Origin: Methanobacteriota archaeon
GTDB lineage: Archaea; Halobacteriota; Methanosarcinia; Methanosarcinales; Methanosarcinaceae
Length of the DNA: 35,393 bases
Assembly (NCBI GenBank): GCA_030054735.1
Contig: JASGVX010000140.1
Span: forward strand, 1-35,393
Direction: 5' to 3'
Part shown: piece by piece, positions 17,644 to 26,828 of the stretch
How positions within the stretch are numbered: the stretch's first letter is position 1
Layout of the letters: every line of letters begins with the position of its first letter
Notes under the pieces: generated by a model
What the model was told of the DNA's origin: nothing
Databases searched by the model: none
The model's input: only the letters and a program-made list of their open reading frames with translations
Program-made: the position numbers and the translations under genes

Positions 17644-17937
17644 TTATCCTCCAGAAACAGGGGGCAGAATTCCGATCTCATCCAAATCTTTAAGGCCAGT
17701 GTCAAGCCCTTCGAGGTGCCGTATGTTATTTCCGTTTACCAGGATGTTAATGGAAGCGCAAAGAACTGGACTTTCATCCTGTTCATTGAATTTCTCAAAA
17801 ATGAGATCCTTTAACTCAGGATATTTCTCTGTGAGAGATAAAAGGACAGCAATAACCTTTTCTCCGGAAAGCAGGAGTTCAGATCTACCTGCGGCCTCAC
17901 GCAGATTTGCAAATAACTTAACCTTTACTTCAGCCAT
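17644..17937 (-). CDS. moaD: MoaD/SAMP-like ubiquitin-fold sulfur carrier
   Basis: A 97-residue beta-grasp protein ending in the diglycine V-S-G-G. That tail is thiocarboxylated or adenylated for sulfur transfer in molybdopterin synthesis and, in some archaea, conjugated to proteins (SAMP). The N-terminus KVKLFANLREAAGRSEL and the C-terminus EIGILPPVSGG are diagnostic. Position directly before moeA favours the cofactor role. No Shine-Dalgarno precedes the ATG. A TATA-like element sits about 30 nt upstream, so the message may be leaderless. Confidence 0.93.
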   Translation of the reverse strand: MAEVKVKLFANLREAAGRSELLLSGEKVIAVLLSLTEKYPELKDLIFEKFNEQDESPVLCASINILVNGNNIRHLEGLDTGLKDLDEIGILPPVSGG

Positions 17938-17960
17938 GAGGAAGACTATTTCATCCTATT

Positions 17961-17973
17961 CCTTAAATATACC
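17961..17973. promoter_or_regulatory. Shared TATA-like element between moaD and agl23-like gene
   Basis: In the short divergent spacer, CCTTAAATATACC reads as GGTATATTTAAGG on the minus strand, about 30 nt before the moaD ATG. It reads as TTAAATATA on the plus strand, about 45 nt before the ATG at 18015. It is the only good TATA candidate for either gene in this gap. Confidence 0.4.
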
Positions 17974-18014
17974 TATGCTCCATAAGAAGCTGTCATAACA
18001 CAGGTTTGGAAACA

Positions 18015-19607
18015 ATGCAGAAAATGCTAGATTACGAAAACAAAGGTTCACCAGGGCTCTCTGATAAAAAGTATGGGCTTCTGGGACTTCTAATAATTTT
18101 TTTTGGCATTGCCCTCAGGCTATTTGAGCTTGGAGAGAGAGTTTTCCATCATGACGAAAGTGTACATGCTAGCTTTACTCTCAAATTGCTTAAAAGTGGG
18201 GAATACAGTTACGATCCAGCTTACCACGGCCCTTTTCTGTTTCATTCTACAGCAGCCGTCTTTGACTTCCTCGGAACAAATGACATAACAGCACGCCTTA
18301 TCCCTGTCTTTTTCGGAATTGCAACTCTTCTTGTGCTCTTTTTGCTGAAGAAGGAACTGGGTAAAAATGGTGTACTCTGGTCGATGTTTCTGCTTGCGTT
18401 TTCTCCAAGTATGGTGTACTTTTCCAGGTTTTTTAGAAATGATATGATAATTGTATTCTGCACCCTTGCTGCAGTCGCAGGCGCATTTCGCTATCTCGAT
18501 AACATTCACAGTTTAAAGCGCTATCCTTACATCATTCTGACGGCTTTATCCCTTGCAATTGCCGTCTCTTCTAAAGAAAATGCTTACATCATTATTGCCA
18601 TCTTCGGAGCTTATGCCGGAATGGGCCTGTTATACTGGATTTATTCAGACTGGAAAAGAGAGAAACTGGGGTTGAAGAAGACCCTACTCCGTAAAACCTC
18701 AACTATTTTACCCTACATTCCTGAGATAATTCTTTCAGGAGCACTTTCCATTTTTATAATTTTGTTTTTTTACTCCAGTGTTTTCAGGTACGATGTATCT
18801 CTTTTCTCTATCGTGGAAAGAGCTTTTAGTCACTGGATGGAAATGCACAGGACAGAGAGGATAGGAGGCCCCTTTTATTATTATATCCCTATTCTTCTTA
18901 TATATGAGATTCCGGTTATACTCTTTGGGACTGCCGGTTTTTTACATATCCTGAGAAATAAAGGGAGAAATAAAGGACAGAATTACTCATTTTTCCTCTT
19001 CCTCTGTTACTGGGCCCTTACAAGCCTGCTACTCTATTCCTATCTTCAGGAAAAAGTCCCCTGGCTTGTCGTTCATATCGTCCTGCCTTTTGGACTCCTT
19101 GCTGGAGCTTTCCTCGGAGAAGTATTTTCCCTAAATACTGAAGACAGACAAGCGGGACAGGAAAATTACTCCAGCAAAACCCGCACTTTACTGGCAGGAA
19201 TTCTGCTGCTCACTCTAGTTGTTTCCATAGGCCAGTGCATCTCGGTAAATTACTTCAGGAGTATGGAGGATAAGGAACTGATGATACACACGCAGGCATC
19301 TCCTGATATAAGAGAGCTTATGGAAAAATTAGGGGAATTCAAGGGAAGCCCTGAGGCCCTGCGGATTTATGTGGTTGACCCGAATAATCTTTACTGGCCC
19401 CTGCCCTGGTACCTGCTGGAATATGAAAGAGCATCATACTCATCAAAACCACCAGCAAGCGAGAAATATGATGCTATAATCGTACCCGCATCCTATGAGA
19501 TGTACAGGGAACTTCCCAAAGAAGAATACTCTTTTTACAATTTTACCCTGCGCCCGGGAAGAGATTTCACTCTCTATTATAATAACAAACTGGAAAAAAC
19601 CGGATAA
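18015..19607 (+). CDS. Agl23-like / GT39-family membrane glycosyltransferase (TIGR03663 type)
   Basis: A multi-spanning membrane protein of about 530 residues. After a short cytoplasmic N-terminus, helix 1 (GLLGLLIIFFGIALRLFEL) leads into F-H-H-D-E-S-V-H, the acidic loop typical of lipid-linked-sugar-dependent GT-C glycosyltransferases. SRFFRNDMI in the next loops follows the same style. About ten hydrophobic segments follow, then a soluble tail with YVVDPNNLYWPLPWYLLEYE. The family is annotated in archaea as flippase activity-associated Agl23, and a role in surface glycoprotein or lipid glycosylation is inferred. A TTG at 18006 could also start the frame; the ATG at 18015 with AGG upstream is preferred. 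It is divergent from moaD. Confidence 0.82.
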   Translation: MQKMLDYENKGSPGLSDKKYGLLGLLIIFFGIALRLFELGERVFHHDESVHASFTLKLLKSGEYSYDPAYHGPFLFHSTAAVFDFLGTNDITARLIPVFFGIATLLVLFLLKKELGKNGVLWSMFLLAFSPSMVYFSRFFRNDMIIVFCTLAAVAGAFRYLDNIHSLKRYPYIILTALSLAIAVSSKENAYIIIAIFGAYAGMGLLYWIYSDWKREKLGLKKTLLRKTSTILPYIPEIILSGALSIFIILFFYSSVFRYDVSLFSIVERAFSHWMEMHRTERIGGPFYYYIPILLIYEIPVILFGTAGFLHILRNKGRNKGQNYSFFLFLCYWALTSLLLYSYLQEKVPWLVVHIVLPFGLLAGAFLGEVFSLNTEDRQAGQENYSSKTRTLLAGILLLTLVVSIGQCISVNYFRSMEDKELMIHTQASPDIRELMEKLGEFKGSPEALRIYVVDPNNLYWPLPWYLLEYERASYSSKPPASEKYDAIIVPASYEMYRELPKEEYSFYNFTLRPGRDFTLYYNNKLEKTG

Positions 19608-19859
19608 ACCTTTTTTTCGGCCGCGAAACTGAAATATGGGCTTTTAAAGGATGGAATAGAGAATTGACACCCGCAACTTAATAAGTAACAAAGGCATGCA
19701 TTTAAAGGCGTGTATTTAAAGGTGTGCATTTAAAGGCGTGTATTTTAAGACCCAGGTATGGAAGAGATATCAAATTTTATACAGATTCTCTTTGGCCGGC
19801 CTATTATATAAAAAAGATTTTATTACTAAAAATTGATAATTTAAAAAATGGAAAATAGG

Positions 19860-19871
<12 letters not shown>
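19608..19871. other. Intergenic region after Agl23-like gene
   Basis: Contains a T-run just after the stop (CCTTTTTTTC), probably the terminator, the 14-bp tandem repeat array at 19691-19747, and AT-rich sequence. No gene is seen. Confidence 0.5.
19691..19747. repeat. Four-copy 14-bp tandem repeat
   Basis: The unit AAGGYRTGYATTTA is repeated four times without gaps, with only C/T and A/G transitions between copies, the last copy having one extra T. The purpose is unknown. The 14-bp period does not match a multiple of three, and no frame is open through it with a start. Confidence 0.75.
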
Positions 19872-20682
<811 letters not shown>

Positions 20683-21402
20683 GTGATTCCCGTAAAAAAT
20701 GATCTCATTGATATCAGGCTTGCCGAAGTTCAGGAGGAAGTTCTGGATTTAAAAAATTTCCCTGACTCCGAGTTTGTTGGCATAATCAAAGAACTTGGGT
20801 TCAAATGCGAACTCTGTGCCCGCTGCTGCACTAAAGAGTTTAATGACCATGTGTTTCTGCTTGATTCAGACTTGGAAATAATAAGGCAAATAGAGCCTGA
20901 TGCCGTCACCCCTGCTCCATATTATGAGTTTTGCGACCAGAACGGCAGGTTCTATGTTTCCGGCTACGCAGTGAAAACAAAACCGGATGGCTCCTGCGTT
21001 TTTCTAGAAAATAATAGATGCAGGATTTATCAGAGCCGTCCTTCAATTTGCAGGGTATATCCTCACATGCTTCACAGGGAAGCCGATGAATTTGGAAAAA
21101 TGGACTGGAGGCAGATAAGCGGCTTAAACGAGCACGGGAGCTATTATTCAGAACTTGATGAGCATGCGTGTGAAGAAATTGCACGGGATGTCAGGGCTTA
21201 TGAAGAAGCTTATCTCAAACAGATGATTGACTTTTTCGAAGCTGTGAAGACTCATTTCAGGAAGAACGGTTTAAAACACGTCCAGAGGACTTATGACCGC
21301 AAAATACGGGAATTTATTAAAGGCAAATGCGGGCTGGAAGTTTTTGTATATTGCAAAGGCGGGTTTGAAATGCAAAAAATAAGGCCCGGATCAGACATAT
21401 AA
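20683..21402 (+). CDS. YkgJ-family cysteine-cluster protein
   Basis: A 239-residue protein with the YkgJ (UPF0153) cysteine pattern: CELCARCC near residues 46-53, then C..L..N-N-R-C-R-I-Y, then RPSICRVYP, and more cysteines after these. Such clusters probably bind zinc or an Fe-S centre. The function of the family is unknown. The start is GTG at 20683, immediately after AAAAGG. No ATG exists in this frame upstream before a stop, and a downstream start would be far inside. A helical, charged C-terminal half with no close family signature follows the cysteine domain. It stands alone on the plus strand. Confidence 0.85.
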   Translation: MIPVKNDLIDIRLAEVQEEVLDLKNFPDSEFVGIIKELGFKCELCARCCTKEFNDHVFLLDSDLEIIRQIEPDAVTPAPYYEFCDQNGRFYVSGYAVKTKPDGSCVFLENNRCRIYQSRPSICRVYPHMLHREADEFGKMDWRQISGLNEHGSYYSELDEHACEEIARDVRAYEEAYLKQMIDFFEAVKTHFRKNGLKHVQRTYDRKIREFIKGKCGLEVFVYCKGGFEMQKIRPGSDI

Positions 21403-21571
21403 TCAGCAGAACTGCCCAATCCAGGGAGATGCGCATCAAATGAGTGGCTTTAAATAAGAAACTAAAATGGCTGAAAGCCTGCATTTGTGGATAAAAAGCT
21501 CGGTTTTGGTGTCTGAGTCTGGATGCTTTTTCCCTAAAGTCATTGATTGAATCAAAAATTCCTTCCTGGCA

Positions 21572-22864
21572 TTAACTATCAGCCTTTAATATCAGGCGTT
21601 CAAGCAAGATTACAGTAATTACTCCCATTACAAACCCGTTTCCTAGAATTGGTCTCAGTACGGGAGGAAAAGTTGCCAGGAGCTCGGAAGGAGTAAAGGC
21701 CAGCATCGTTGCGATCAGGATGGGAAAACCGACTATCAGCCCTTCATTAAATCCACTGATGGCATTTCTTTCAGCAAGCATGAGCAGCCCTGAAGCTATC
21801 TGAGCAGTCATCAGATAGACCAGAACACTTCCTATCACTACCGGAGGAATACTACTGATAAAATTGACTGCTGAGGGGAAAAATGATAGGAGGAGCAGAC
21901 CGATTCCGGCCGGGAGCAAAGAATAGCGCGAAGCGCAACCCGTGGCGGTGATCAGCCCGGGGCTGAAAGAGAAATTAACAGACCCGACAACTCCAAACAG
22001 GCCTGCTATGACATTACCAAGCCCTGTAATCCCAACTCCTTTCCGGACACGTTCTTCCATTGAGCTGGCGTTTAAGAGACTTCCAACGGATTGGATCGAA
22101 CCCAGGTCATTTATGGAGAGTGCCAGATAACAGAACAAGAAAGAGAGCAGGACTCCCGGATCAAGGGCAAGTTTAAATGAGAGACCTTCAAAGAAAAGGC
22201 CGAAAATTGGAAGTTCCGGGGTGGAGACAGAAGACGCTGGGGCAAGAACAGTTTGTAACAAATTATGAATAACACTCCCAAAAAGAACGCCACAGACAAC
22301 TACAGTTGCTTTCCAGACCCCTTTAAGCATTTTATTAGCAGTGAACATAGCAAGACAAAGCAAGATGGCAAAAGAGAGGTCGAAAAGAGGAGAGAGAGCT
22401 GATCCAGGAGAAAAGATCAGGTTAAGAATTACAGGAGATAAGGTAAAGGCTATAAGAATAAGGATTACGGAAACTACTCTTACTGTAAAAAACTTCTGCA
22501 CATGAGCAAAAAGCCCGGAAAAAGCAACCACAGCCAGTAATAGGCCCCCTATTAAAATAGAAGTTGATATGAATTCAGGTCTGGTGCTCTGAGAAGCTAT
22601 AATCCCTATCAACAGGACGGTTGCAGGCCCTAATACTAGAGGCAAACGGTGCCCCCACAATACCTGAGCAATAAATACAATGGAAGTAACAAAAAGAAGT
22701 TTTTGTATATATATGATCTGCTGCCCAGGATCATCATATTGCATTGTGGCAATTAACTTTCCTATAATTAGCAGAGCCGGGATGCTCACAACAAACCACT
22801 GCAGACCGTAAATTATCATTTCCAGTCCTTTAGGGCTGTCATCTAATCCATATTTTAACTGCAT
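21572..22864 (-). CDS. NCS2-family (xanthine/uracil-type) permease, atypical
   Basis: A 430-residue, very hydrophobic transporter with about 12-14 segments. The overall NCS2 (SulP-like 7+7) pattern is visible: G-L-Q-W in helix 1, GHRLPLVLGPA in helix 3, a helix 8 region LALSINDLGSIQSVG, and the signature SPGLITATGCASRY in helix 10. Compared with UraA as I remember it, the helix 1 Q-H is Q-W. The substrate-binding Glu of helix 8 (A-E-H-V-G-H) is Asn in I-N-D-L-G-S. The Glu of helix 10 (G-E-N-I-G) is not acidic. The substrate is thus probably not a standard nucleobase. GGAGG lies 13 nt before the ATG. Monocistronic. Confidence 0.8.
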   Translation of the reverse strand: MQLKYGLDDSPKGLEMIIYGLQWFVVSIPALLIIGKLIATMQYDDPGQQIIYIQKLLFVTSIVFIAQVLWGHRLPLVLGPATVLLIGIIASQSTRPEFISTSILIGGLLLAVVAFSGLFAHVQKFFTVRVVSVILILIAFTLSPVILNLIFSPGSALSPLFDLSFAILLCLAMFTANKMLKGVWKATVVVCGVLFGSVIHNLLQTVLAPASSVSTPELPIFGLFFEGLSFKLALDPGVLLSFLFCYLALSINDLGSIQSVGSLLNASSMEERVRKGVGITGLGNVIAGLFGVVGSVNFSFSPGLITATGCASRYSLLPAGIGLLLLSFFPSAVNFISSIPPVVIGSVLVYLMTAQIASGLLMLAERNAISGFNEGLIVGFPILIATMLAFTPSELLATFPPVLRPILGNGFVMGVITVILLERLILKADS

Positions 22865-23188
22865 TTCTTTCTCAGATCCTCCATTATATGAACTCTATTC
22901 CAAAACCTGGTGATTTTACATTTCTTGATAAAAGGCCTGAATTCACCAGAAGAAGCAGGTCTTTAATCAAAATTAATATTAGAGATCTAAAGACTTCAAT
23001 CCAAAATTCTTCTTACAGGATTCTAATTAATCATAAAATCAAATTATTTTCAATCTAACATTCATCACTGGATTTTGCTGCTGAGCCCTTATCTATTAAA
23101 TAATTAAACTGATTATTATTAAAAAGACTTTGGAATTATATATGCATACTGAAAGATACTGTGTCATTTTATAAAGGAAAGAAAAAAT
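22865..23188. other. Intergenic region upstream of the permease
   Basis: AT-rich, 324 nt. It carries the permease promoter region; TTAATATTAGAGAT and similar AT stretches are present. No gene or strong repeat is seen. Confidence 0.5.
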
Positions 23189-23875
23189 TCAATTTCTTTT
23201 CCCTTTAACCTTCCAGTTGAGGAGTATACCATCTTCGATTTTTTCAGCCGAAAGCAGTTCAAGTCCGAGGAGTTCGGCTTCCGTGAAACCTTCCCCGTCT
23301 GCAAAGGTTGGAGCTGTTTTCCCTCCTATAATCAGGTTTCCAACGAAAGTGTATACTTCATCAACAAGACCTGCGGAGAGCATGCTCCAGTTAAGGGCTC
23401 CACCTCCTTCGACCATAAGAGTGTCTATGCCCATCTCCTTTAATTTTACTGCAAGCTCTGCAAGGTCAACTTTATGGGCTCCTGTTTTTATGACCAGGGC
23501 TTTTTCTTCCAGACTTTTTATTTTTTCTGCTGGGGCTGAATTTGAAACGGCAATTATCCTGAGCCCTTCCCCTTTTTTGAATATATCGGCATCATGAGGG
23601 GTCTTTGCTGCGCTGTCCACAACAATCCTTACAGGATTTTCACTTTTTCCGGCAGCTTTTCTGGCAGCTTTTCTTTCAGGAGATTTTACTGTCAGGCTCG
23701 GGTCATCAGCAAGTAAGGTCCCTATCCCTACCATAACCGCATCTGAATTAGCTCTGAGCTCATCCACTCTCTCAAAATCAAGTTTTCCGGAGATCTTTAC
23801 CTGTTTTCTTTCCTTTGTTGAGAGTTTACCGTCGGCTGATATAGCAGAGTTTATAAAAATAAAGGGTTTGTCCAT
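23189..23875 (-). CDS. 2,5-diamino-6-ribosylamino-pyrimidinone 5'-phosphate reductase (archaeal riboflavin pathway)
   Basis: A 228-residue enzyme of the RibD C-terminal (dihydrofolate-reductase fold) family in its stand-alone archaeal form. It reduces the ribosylamino-pyrimidine after GTP cyclohydrolase III to the ribitylamino compound, on the way to riboflavin and F420 precursors, using NAD(P)H. Motifs are FINSAISADGKLS at the N-terminus, SDAVMVGIGTLLADDPSLTV, and LMVEGGGALNWSML. Length matches the archaeal type. AGGAGC lies close upstream of the ATG. It is followed upstream by the CBS gene on the same strand, with 127 nt between. Confidence 0.93.
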   Translation of the reverse strand: MDKPFIFINSAISADGKLSTKERKQVKISGKLDFERVDELRANSDAVMVGIGTLLADDPSLTVKSPERKAARKAAGKSENPVRIVVDSAAKTPHDADIFKKGEGLRIIAVSNSAPAEKIKSLEEKALVIKTGAHKVDLAELAVKLKEMGIDTLMVEGGGALNWSMLSAGLVDEVYTFVGNLIIGGKTAPTFADGEGFTEAELLGLELLSAEKIEDGILLNWKVKGKRN

Positions 23876-24002
23876 TTTATAGCTCCTGAATAAGCATTGA
23901 ATTAAGAAGCAGATTTTTTATTTTTTAGCTAAGATGAGTTTAAGCAGGAGCCTTAACTATTCCTGGCCCTGCTTAAAACTTTTGGCAATTTAGCCTGCTT
24001 AT

Positions 24003-24854
24003 TCAGGATTCTATCAGGGGTTTCAGGAGGTCGTGGTCTCTTAAGAGGCCCTGAAGCTTGCGGTTTGAATTAATGATTGGTATCTGGTCGATCCTGTTGC
24101 GTTTCATTTTTCTTGCGCAGTCGCTAATAGATGCAATATAGGTAGCCGTGATCGGTTTCTTAATCATGACATCGTTGGCTATTGAATTTGGGATCTTGAT
24201 CCTGGATACACTGTAATAGATACTCATGGTATCTCTCAAGGCCTCCCAGGTCCAGGCATCGTCGTCCTGCCCTGAAGACATATCCGACATCTCCACGCTG
24301 TCCTCAATAATACTGGCAGAGATAATGTCCCTATCCGAAATGATCCCTACGAGCTCAAGGGATGCGTCAAGTACAGGAACGGCTTTGACACTGGCAAGTT
24401 CCATAATCCAGGCTACGACAGGCAAAGGCGTCTCATTATATATTGCAACTACTTCCTTTTCTACATAGTCTTTGATAGGAGTATCTATATTCATATCCGC
24501 AATTGCACCCACGACATCTGCAACCGTAACGAGCCCCACAAGTTTTCCATCATCGACCACTGGAAGCCTTCTTATTCCGTATTGCAGGAGCAGGCGTGAA
24601 GCAGTCTGCAGGTCAGATCCAGGGGTTATGGTTATCGGTTCTCGCGTCATAAGAAGGGCTAGCTGTTCCTCTTCTGGGTTTTGCAAAAGGTTTGTCCTGG
24701 TCACAATTCCTACTACTTTTGAATCTTTGAGTACCGGGACTCCCGAGATGTGTTTGTTCTTAAGAATTTTAAGAACCTCGTCCCTGGAACCAGGCAGTGT
24801 TGCGCATGCAACGTCCCTTACCATGATATCTTCTATGAAGATGTTTTTTGGCAT
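24003..24854 (-). CDS. Four-CBS-domain protein
   Basis: A 283-residue protein made of two CBS-pair (Bateman) modules. Each CBS unit shows the usual pattern, for instance HISGVPVLKDSKVVGIVTR, GIRRLPVVDDGKLVGLVT, KAVPVLDASLELVGIISDRD and RIDQIPIINSNRKLQGLLRD. Such proteins bind adenosyl ligands (AMP, ATP, SAM) and act as energy or metabolite sensors. There is no attached enzymatic or DNA-binding domain, so the partner is unknown. A good AGGTG is placed before the ATG at 24854. It lies between the riboflavin-pathway reductase and a universal stress protein, all minus strand. Confidence 0.92.
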   Translation of the reverse strand: MPKNIFIEDIMVRDVACATLPGSRDEVLKILKNKHISGVPVLKDSKVVGIVTRTNLLQNPEEEQLALLMTREPITITPGSDLQTASRLLLQYGIRRLPVVDDGKLVGLVTVADVVGAIADMNIDTPIKDYVEKEVVAIYNETPLPVVAWIMELASVKAVPVLDASLELVGIISDRDIISASIIEDSVEMSDMSSGQDDDAWTWEALRDTMSIYYSVSRIKIPNSIANDVMIKKPITATYIASISDCARKMKRNRIDQIPIINSNRKLQGLLRDHDLLKPLIES

Positions 24855-24943
24855 ATGATTTACACCTGTATTGTCCTCTGAATCCTGAATTTTTTCTTCT
24901 ATCGCTTTTTCAAAAGACTTTGTTTAAAGCAAAATCAGCTCTC

Positions 24944-25393
24944 TTACCCACTCCGGACGACCATTGTAGGAACCTTTGAGCCTCTGACCACTTTTTCTGC
25001 AACGCTTCCCAGAAGGAACCTGTCAATACCGGTTTTTCCAAGTGTCCCCATAACTATCAGGTCAACGTTGTTAGTCTCTGAGAACTCAATGATCTCATTA
25101 GTCGGGTGCCCTTCAAGGACAAGCTCTCTTACCTCTACGCCTGCAGCCTCTCCCTGGTTCTTTATGGCAGAGACTGCTTTTTCACCCTCCTTTTTCAGGA
25201 TTTCATACATTGCTCCCCAGCCGCCTTCCGTGCTCATTGGAATTGACGAAAAAGAAGATGTGTCCACTACATAAATTGCGTGAACTGTAGCCCCGCTGAG
25301 TTTTGCAATTTCAAGTCCGTAAGAAATTGCTCTCTGGGTATTCTCGGATCCGTCTGTTGCAATTACTATGTTCCGGTAAAATTCGCTATTCAT
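24944..25393 (-). CDS. Universal stress protein (UspA family)
   Basis: A 149-residue Usp domain protein. N-terminal IVIATDGSENTQRAISYGLE and the C-terminal ATP-binding motif G-T-L-G-K-T-G-I-D-R-F-L-L-G-S (GxxG-x9-GS) are intact, so ATP binding is expected. A methionine- and glycine-rich loop (STEGGWGAMYEI) sits in the middle. Role is stress adaptation or signalling, unspecified. GGAGA lies upstream of the ATG. The amidohydrolase gene ends 18 nt upstream, so both may be co-transcribed. Confidence 0.93.
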   Translation of the reverse strand: MNSEFYRNIVIATDGSENTQRAISYGLEIAKLSGATVHAIYVVDTSSFSSIPMSTEGGWGAMYEILKKEGEKAVSAIKNQGEAAGVEVRELVLEGHPTNEIIEFSETNNVDLIVMGTLGKTGIDRFLLGSVAEKVVRGSKVPTMVVRSG

Positions 25394-25411
25394 GTCTTGT
25401 TCTCCATTTGC

Positions 25412-26524
25412 TTATGAATGAAGCACCGCTAATATGTCATCAGGCCTTGCACGTTTTGTAATTCCACATATAGGGTCATGTATCCCTTCAAGATTATTAG
25501 AACTCCCGTTCAGGATCATTATATTGGCATTATTCCCCTTTTCGATGATAGAACCCGTGGAGTCTGGTCCCATTACAAATGAACCATTAAGTGTGCAAAT
25601 TTTAAATACTTGCCTATCGTCTAAAGAAAATATTTTAGACATAAATTCCATTTCAGCAAACATATTTACAGAATTTAACATTACATTATCTGTCCCTGCT
25701 GCGACCTGAATTCCAGCTTCAAGCATTTCAGCTATCGGTACCATTCCTACTCCTGTTACGAAGTTTGACCTCGGGCAGACAACAACCGGAATTTTTGCCT
25801 GAGCCACCTCATCAAGGTCTTTTTTTGTGGCTTGTGTTAAATGGATTAGCAGGTCTGGCTCCAGCGATAGGGATTTTTCAATATCACTCCTGTCCTTTTC
25901 CCCGGAATGGATTGCAAAAAGTTTGTTTCTATCTCGAGTATAAGCTGCAATCTCCTCCAGGAGCCCTATCTCGAGATCATTTGCTCCGCTCATCCCAATA
26001 CCATCGGAACGCAGTAAAATCCTTCTTAGTTCTGCAAGTAGCACTTCAAGAGGGAGATGGGGTTCTGAAGGTCTTCCAAATATCAGGGAATCTAATTCCA
26101 GTCCTTCAAGGGCTTTATTCAGAGCTGCAACTCCTACAACTCCTCCTTCTCTAAAATCCGCAAAAGCACAGGTGCCTGTTTCTATCATATCCAGTAAAGA
26201 CCTTCTAATGTGCTCTACAAGTATTTTATAAGGAGTTTCATTGAGAATTCTGTGTTTTAATCCATCAGGAGGTTTTACAAGTGAGTCCAGGTCTCTCTGA
26301 ACCCGAAAACCGGAAACATTTCCCATTGCAGGGTCTTTACAAACTGAATCTCCAAGATGAGTATGAGCATTGACAAAACAGGGAGCTATTATATTTTTAG
26401 AACTTGTACGCTCTTCTCCTATTTCCGTAATTCTTCCATTTCTTACACAGATGTACCCTTCAATGGGTATAAGCTCGGGACCTGAAATAATTGTTCCGAA
26501 AATTATCTGTTCAGTGCCGTACAT
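25412..26524 (-). CDS. Amidohydrolase-superfamily deaminase/hydrolase (COG0402-like)
   Basis: A 370-residue metal-dependent hydrolase. The metal-binding N-A-H-T-H-L-G-D (His54, His56) is followed by F-A-I-H-S-G-E, L-I-H-L-T-Q and the catalytic Asp in A-A-G-T-D-N. This set resembles chlorohydrolase, guanine or adenosine-type deaminases, and the substrate is not fixed. The N-terminal small beta domain (IIFGTIISGPELIPIEGYI) is also typical. Start is supported by GAGAGGTG 7 nt before ATG 26524. It is the first gene of a possible amidohydrolase-usp pair. Confidence 0.86.
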   Translation of the reverse strand: MYGTEQIIFGTIISGPELIPIEGYICVRNGRITEIGEERTSSKNIIAPCFVNAHTHLGDSVCKDPAMGNVSGFRVQRDLDSLVKPPDGLKHRILNETPYKILVEHIRRSLLDMIETGTCAFADFREGGVVGVAALNKALEGLELDSLIFGRPSEPHLPLEVLLAELRRILLRSDGIGMSGANDLEIGLLEEIAAYTRDRNKLFAIHSGEKDRSDIEKSLSLEPDLLIHLTQATKKDLDEVAQAKIPVVVCPRSNFVTGVGMVPIAEMLEAGIQVAAGTDNVMLNSVNMFAEMEFMSKIFSLDDRQVFKICTLNGSFVMGPDSTGSIIEKGNNANIMILNGSSNNLEGIHDPICGITKRARPDDILAVLHS

Positions 26525-26828
26525 CTATACGCACCTCTCTTACTCCTCAAACGCCTGTGCTCAGTTTATGGAAGACCAAATATATACATCATATATAATC
26601 TTTCCTTAGCCCTATTCCTCTAATATCCAGTTGACAAATTCCTGTAATTTGATTTTCTTTGACTGCTGGCGATTGACTGCTTTTTCTCATTGTTCGTAAG
26701 TTGATTTTCGGTTTCCTCATTTTCATTAGAATCGATATCAACAGACGTGTTTTGATGGGCTGAATAATTACAATCTAAGGATATATTCATAAGGACATAT
26801 TCAATTGATAGTAAAATTCACAGAATAT
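26525..26828. other. Spacer between amidohydrolase and ABC exporter genes
   Basis: About 300 nt. A TATA-like TATATATGATGTATATAT region near 26578-26598 probably drives the amidohydrolase. It also holds an uncertain small open frame (26620-26790), described separately. Confidence 0.45.
26620..26790 (-). CDS. Possible 56-residue hydrophilic protein
   Basis: An ATG-started minus-strand frame with a composition rich in Asn, Ser, Glu and Gln (segments HQNTSVDIDSNENEETENQL and SSQRKSNYRNLSTGY). It starts 38 nt after the stop of the ABC ATPase, on the same strand. No Shine-Dalgarno is seen, and low-complexity AT-rich frames can be open by chance. It might be a detached C-terminal extension of the ATPase. 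Not recognised. Confidence 0.25.
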   Translation of the reverse strand: MNISLDCNYSAHQNTSVDIDSNENEETENQLTNNEKKQSIASSQRKSNYRNLSTGY

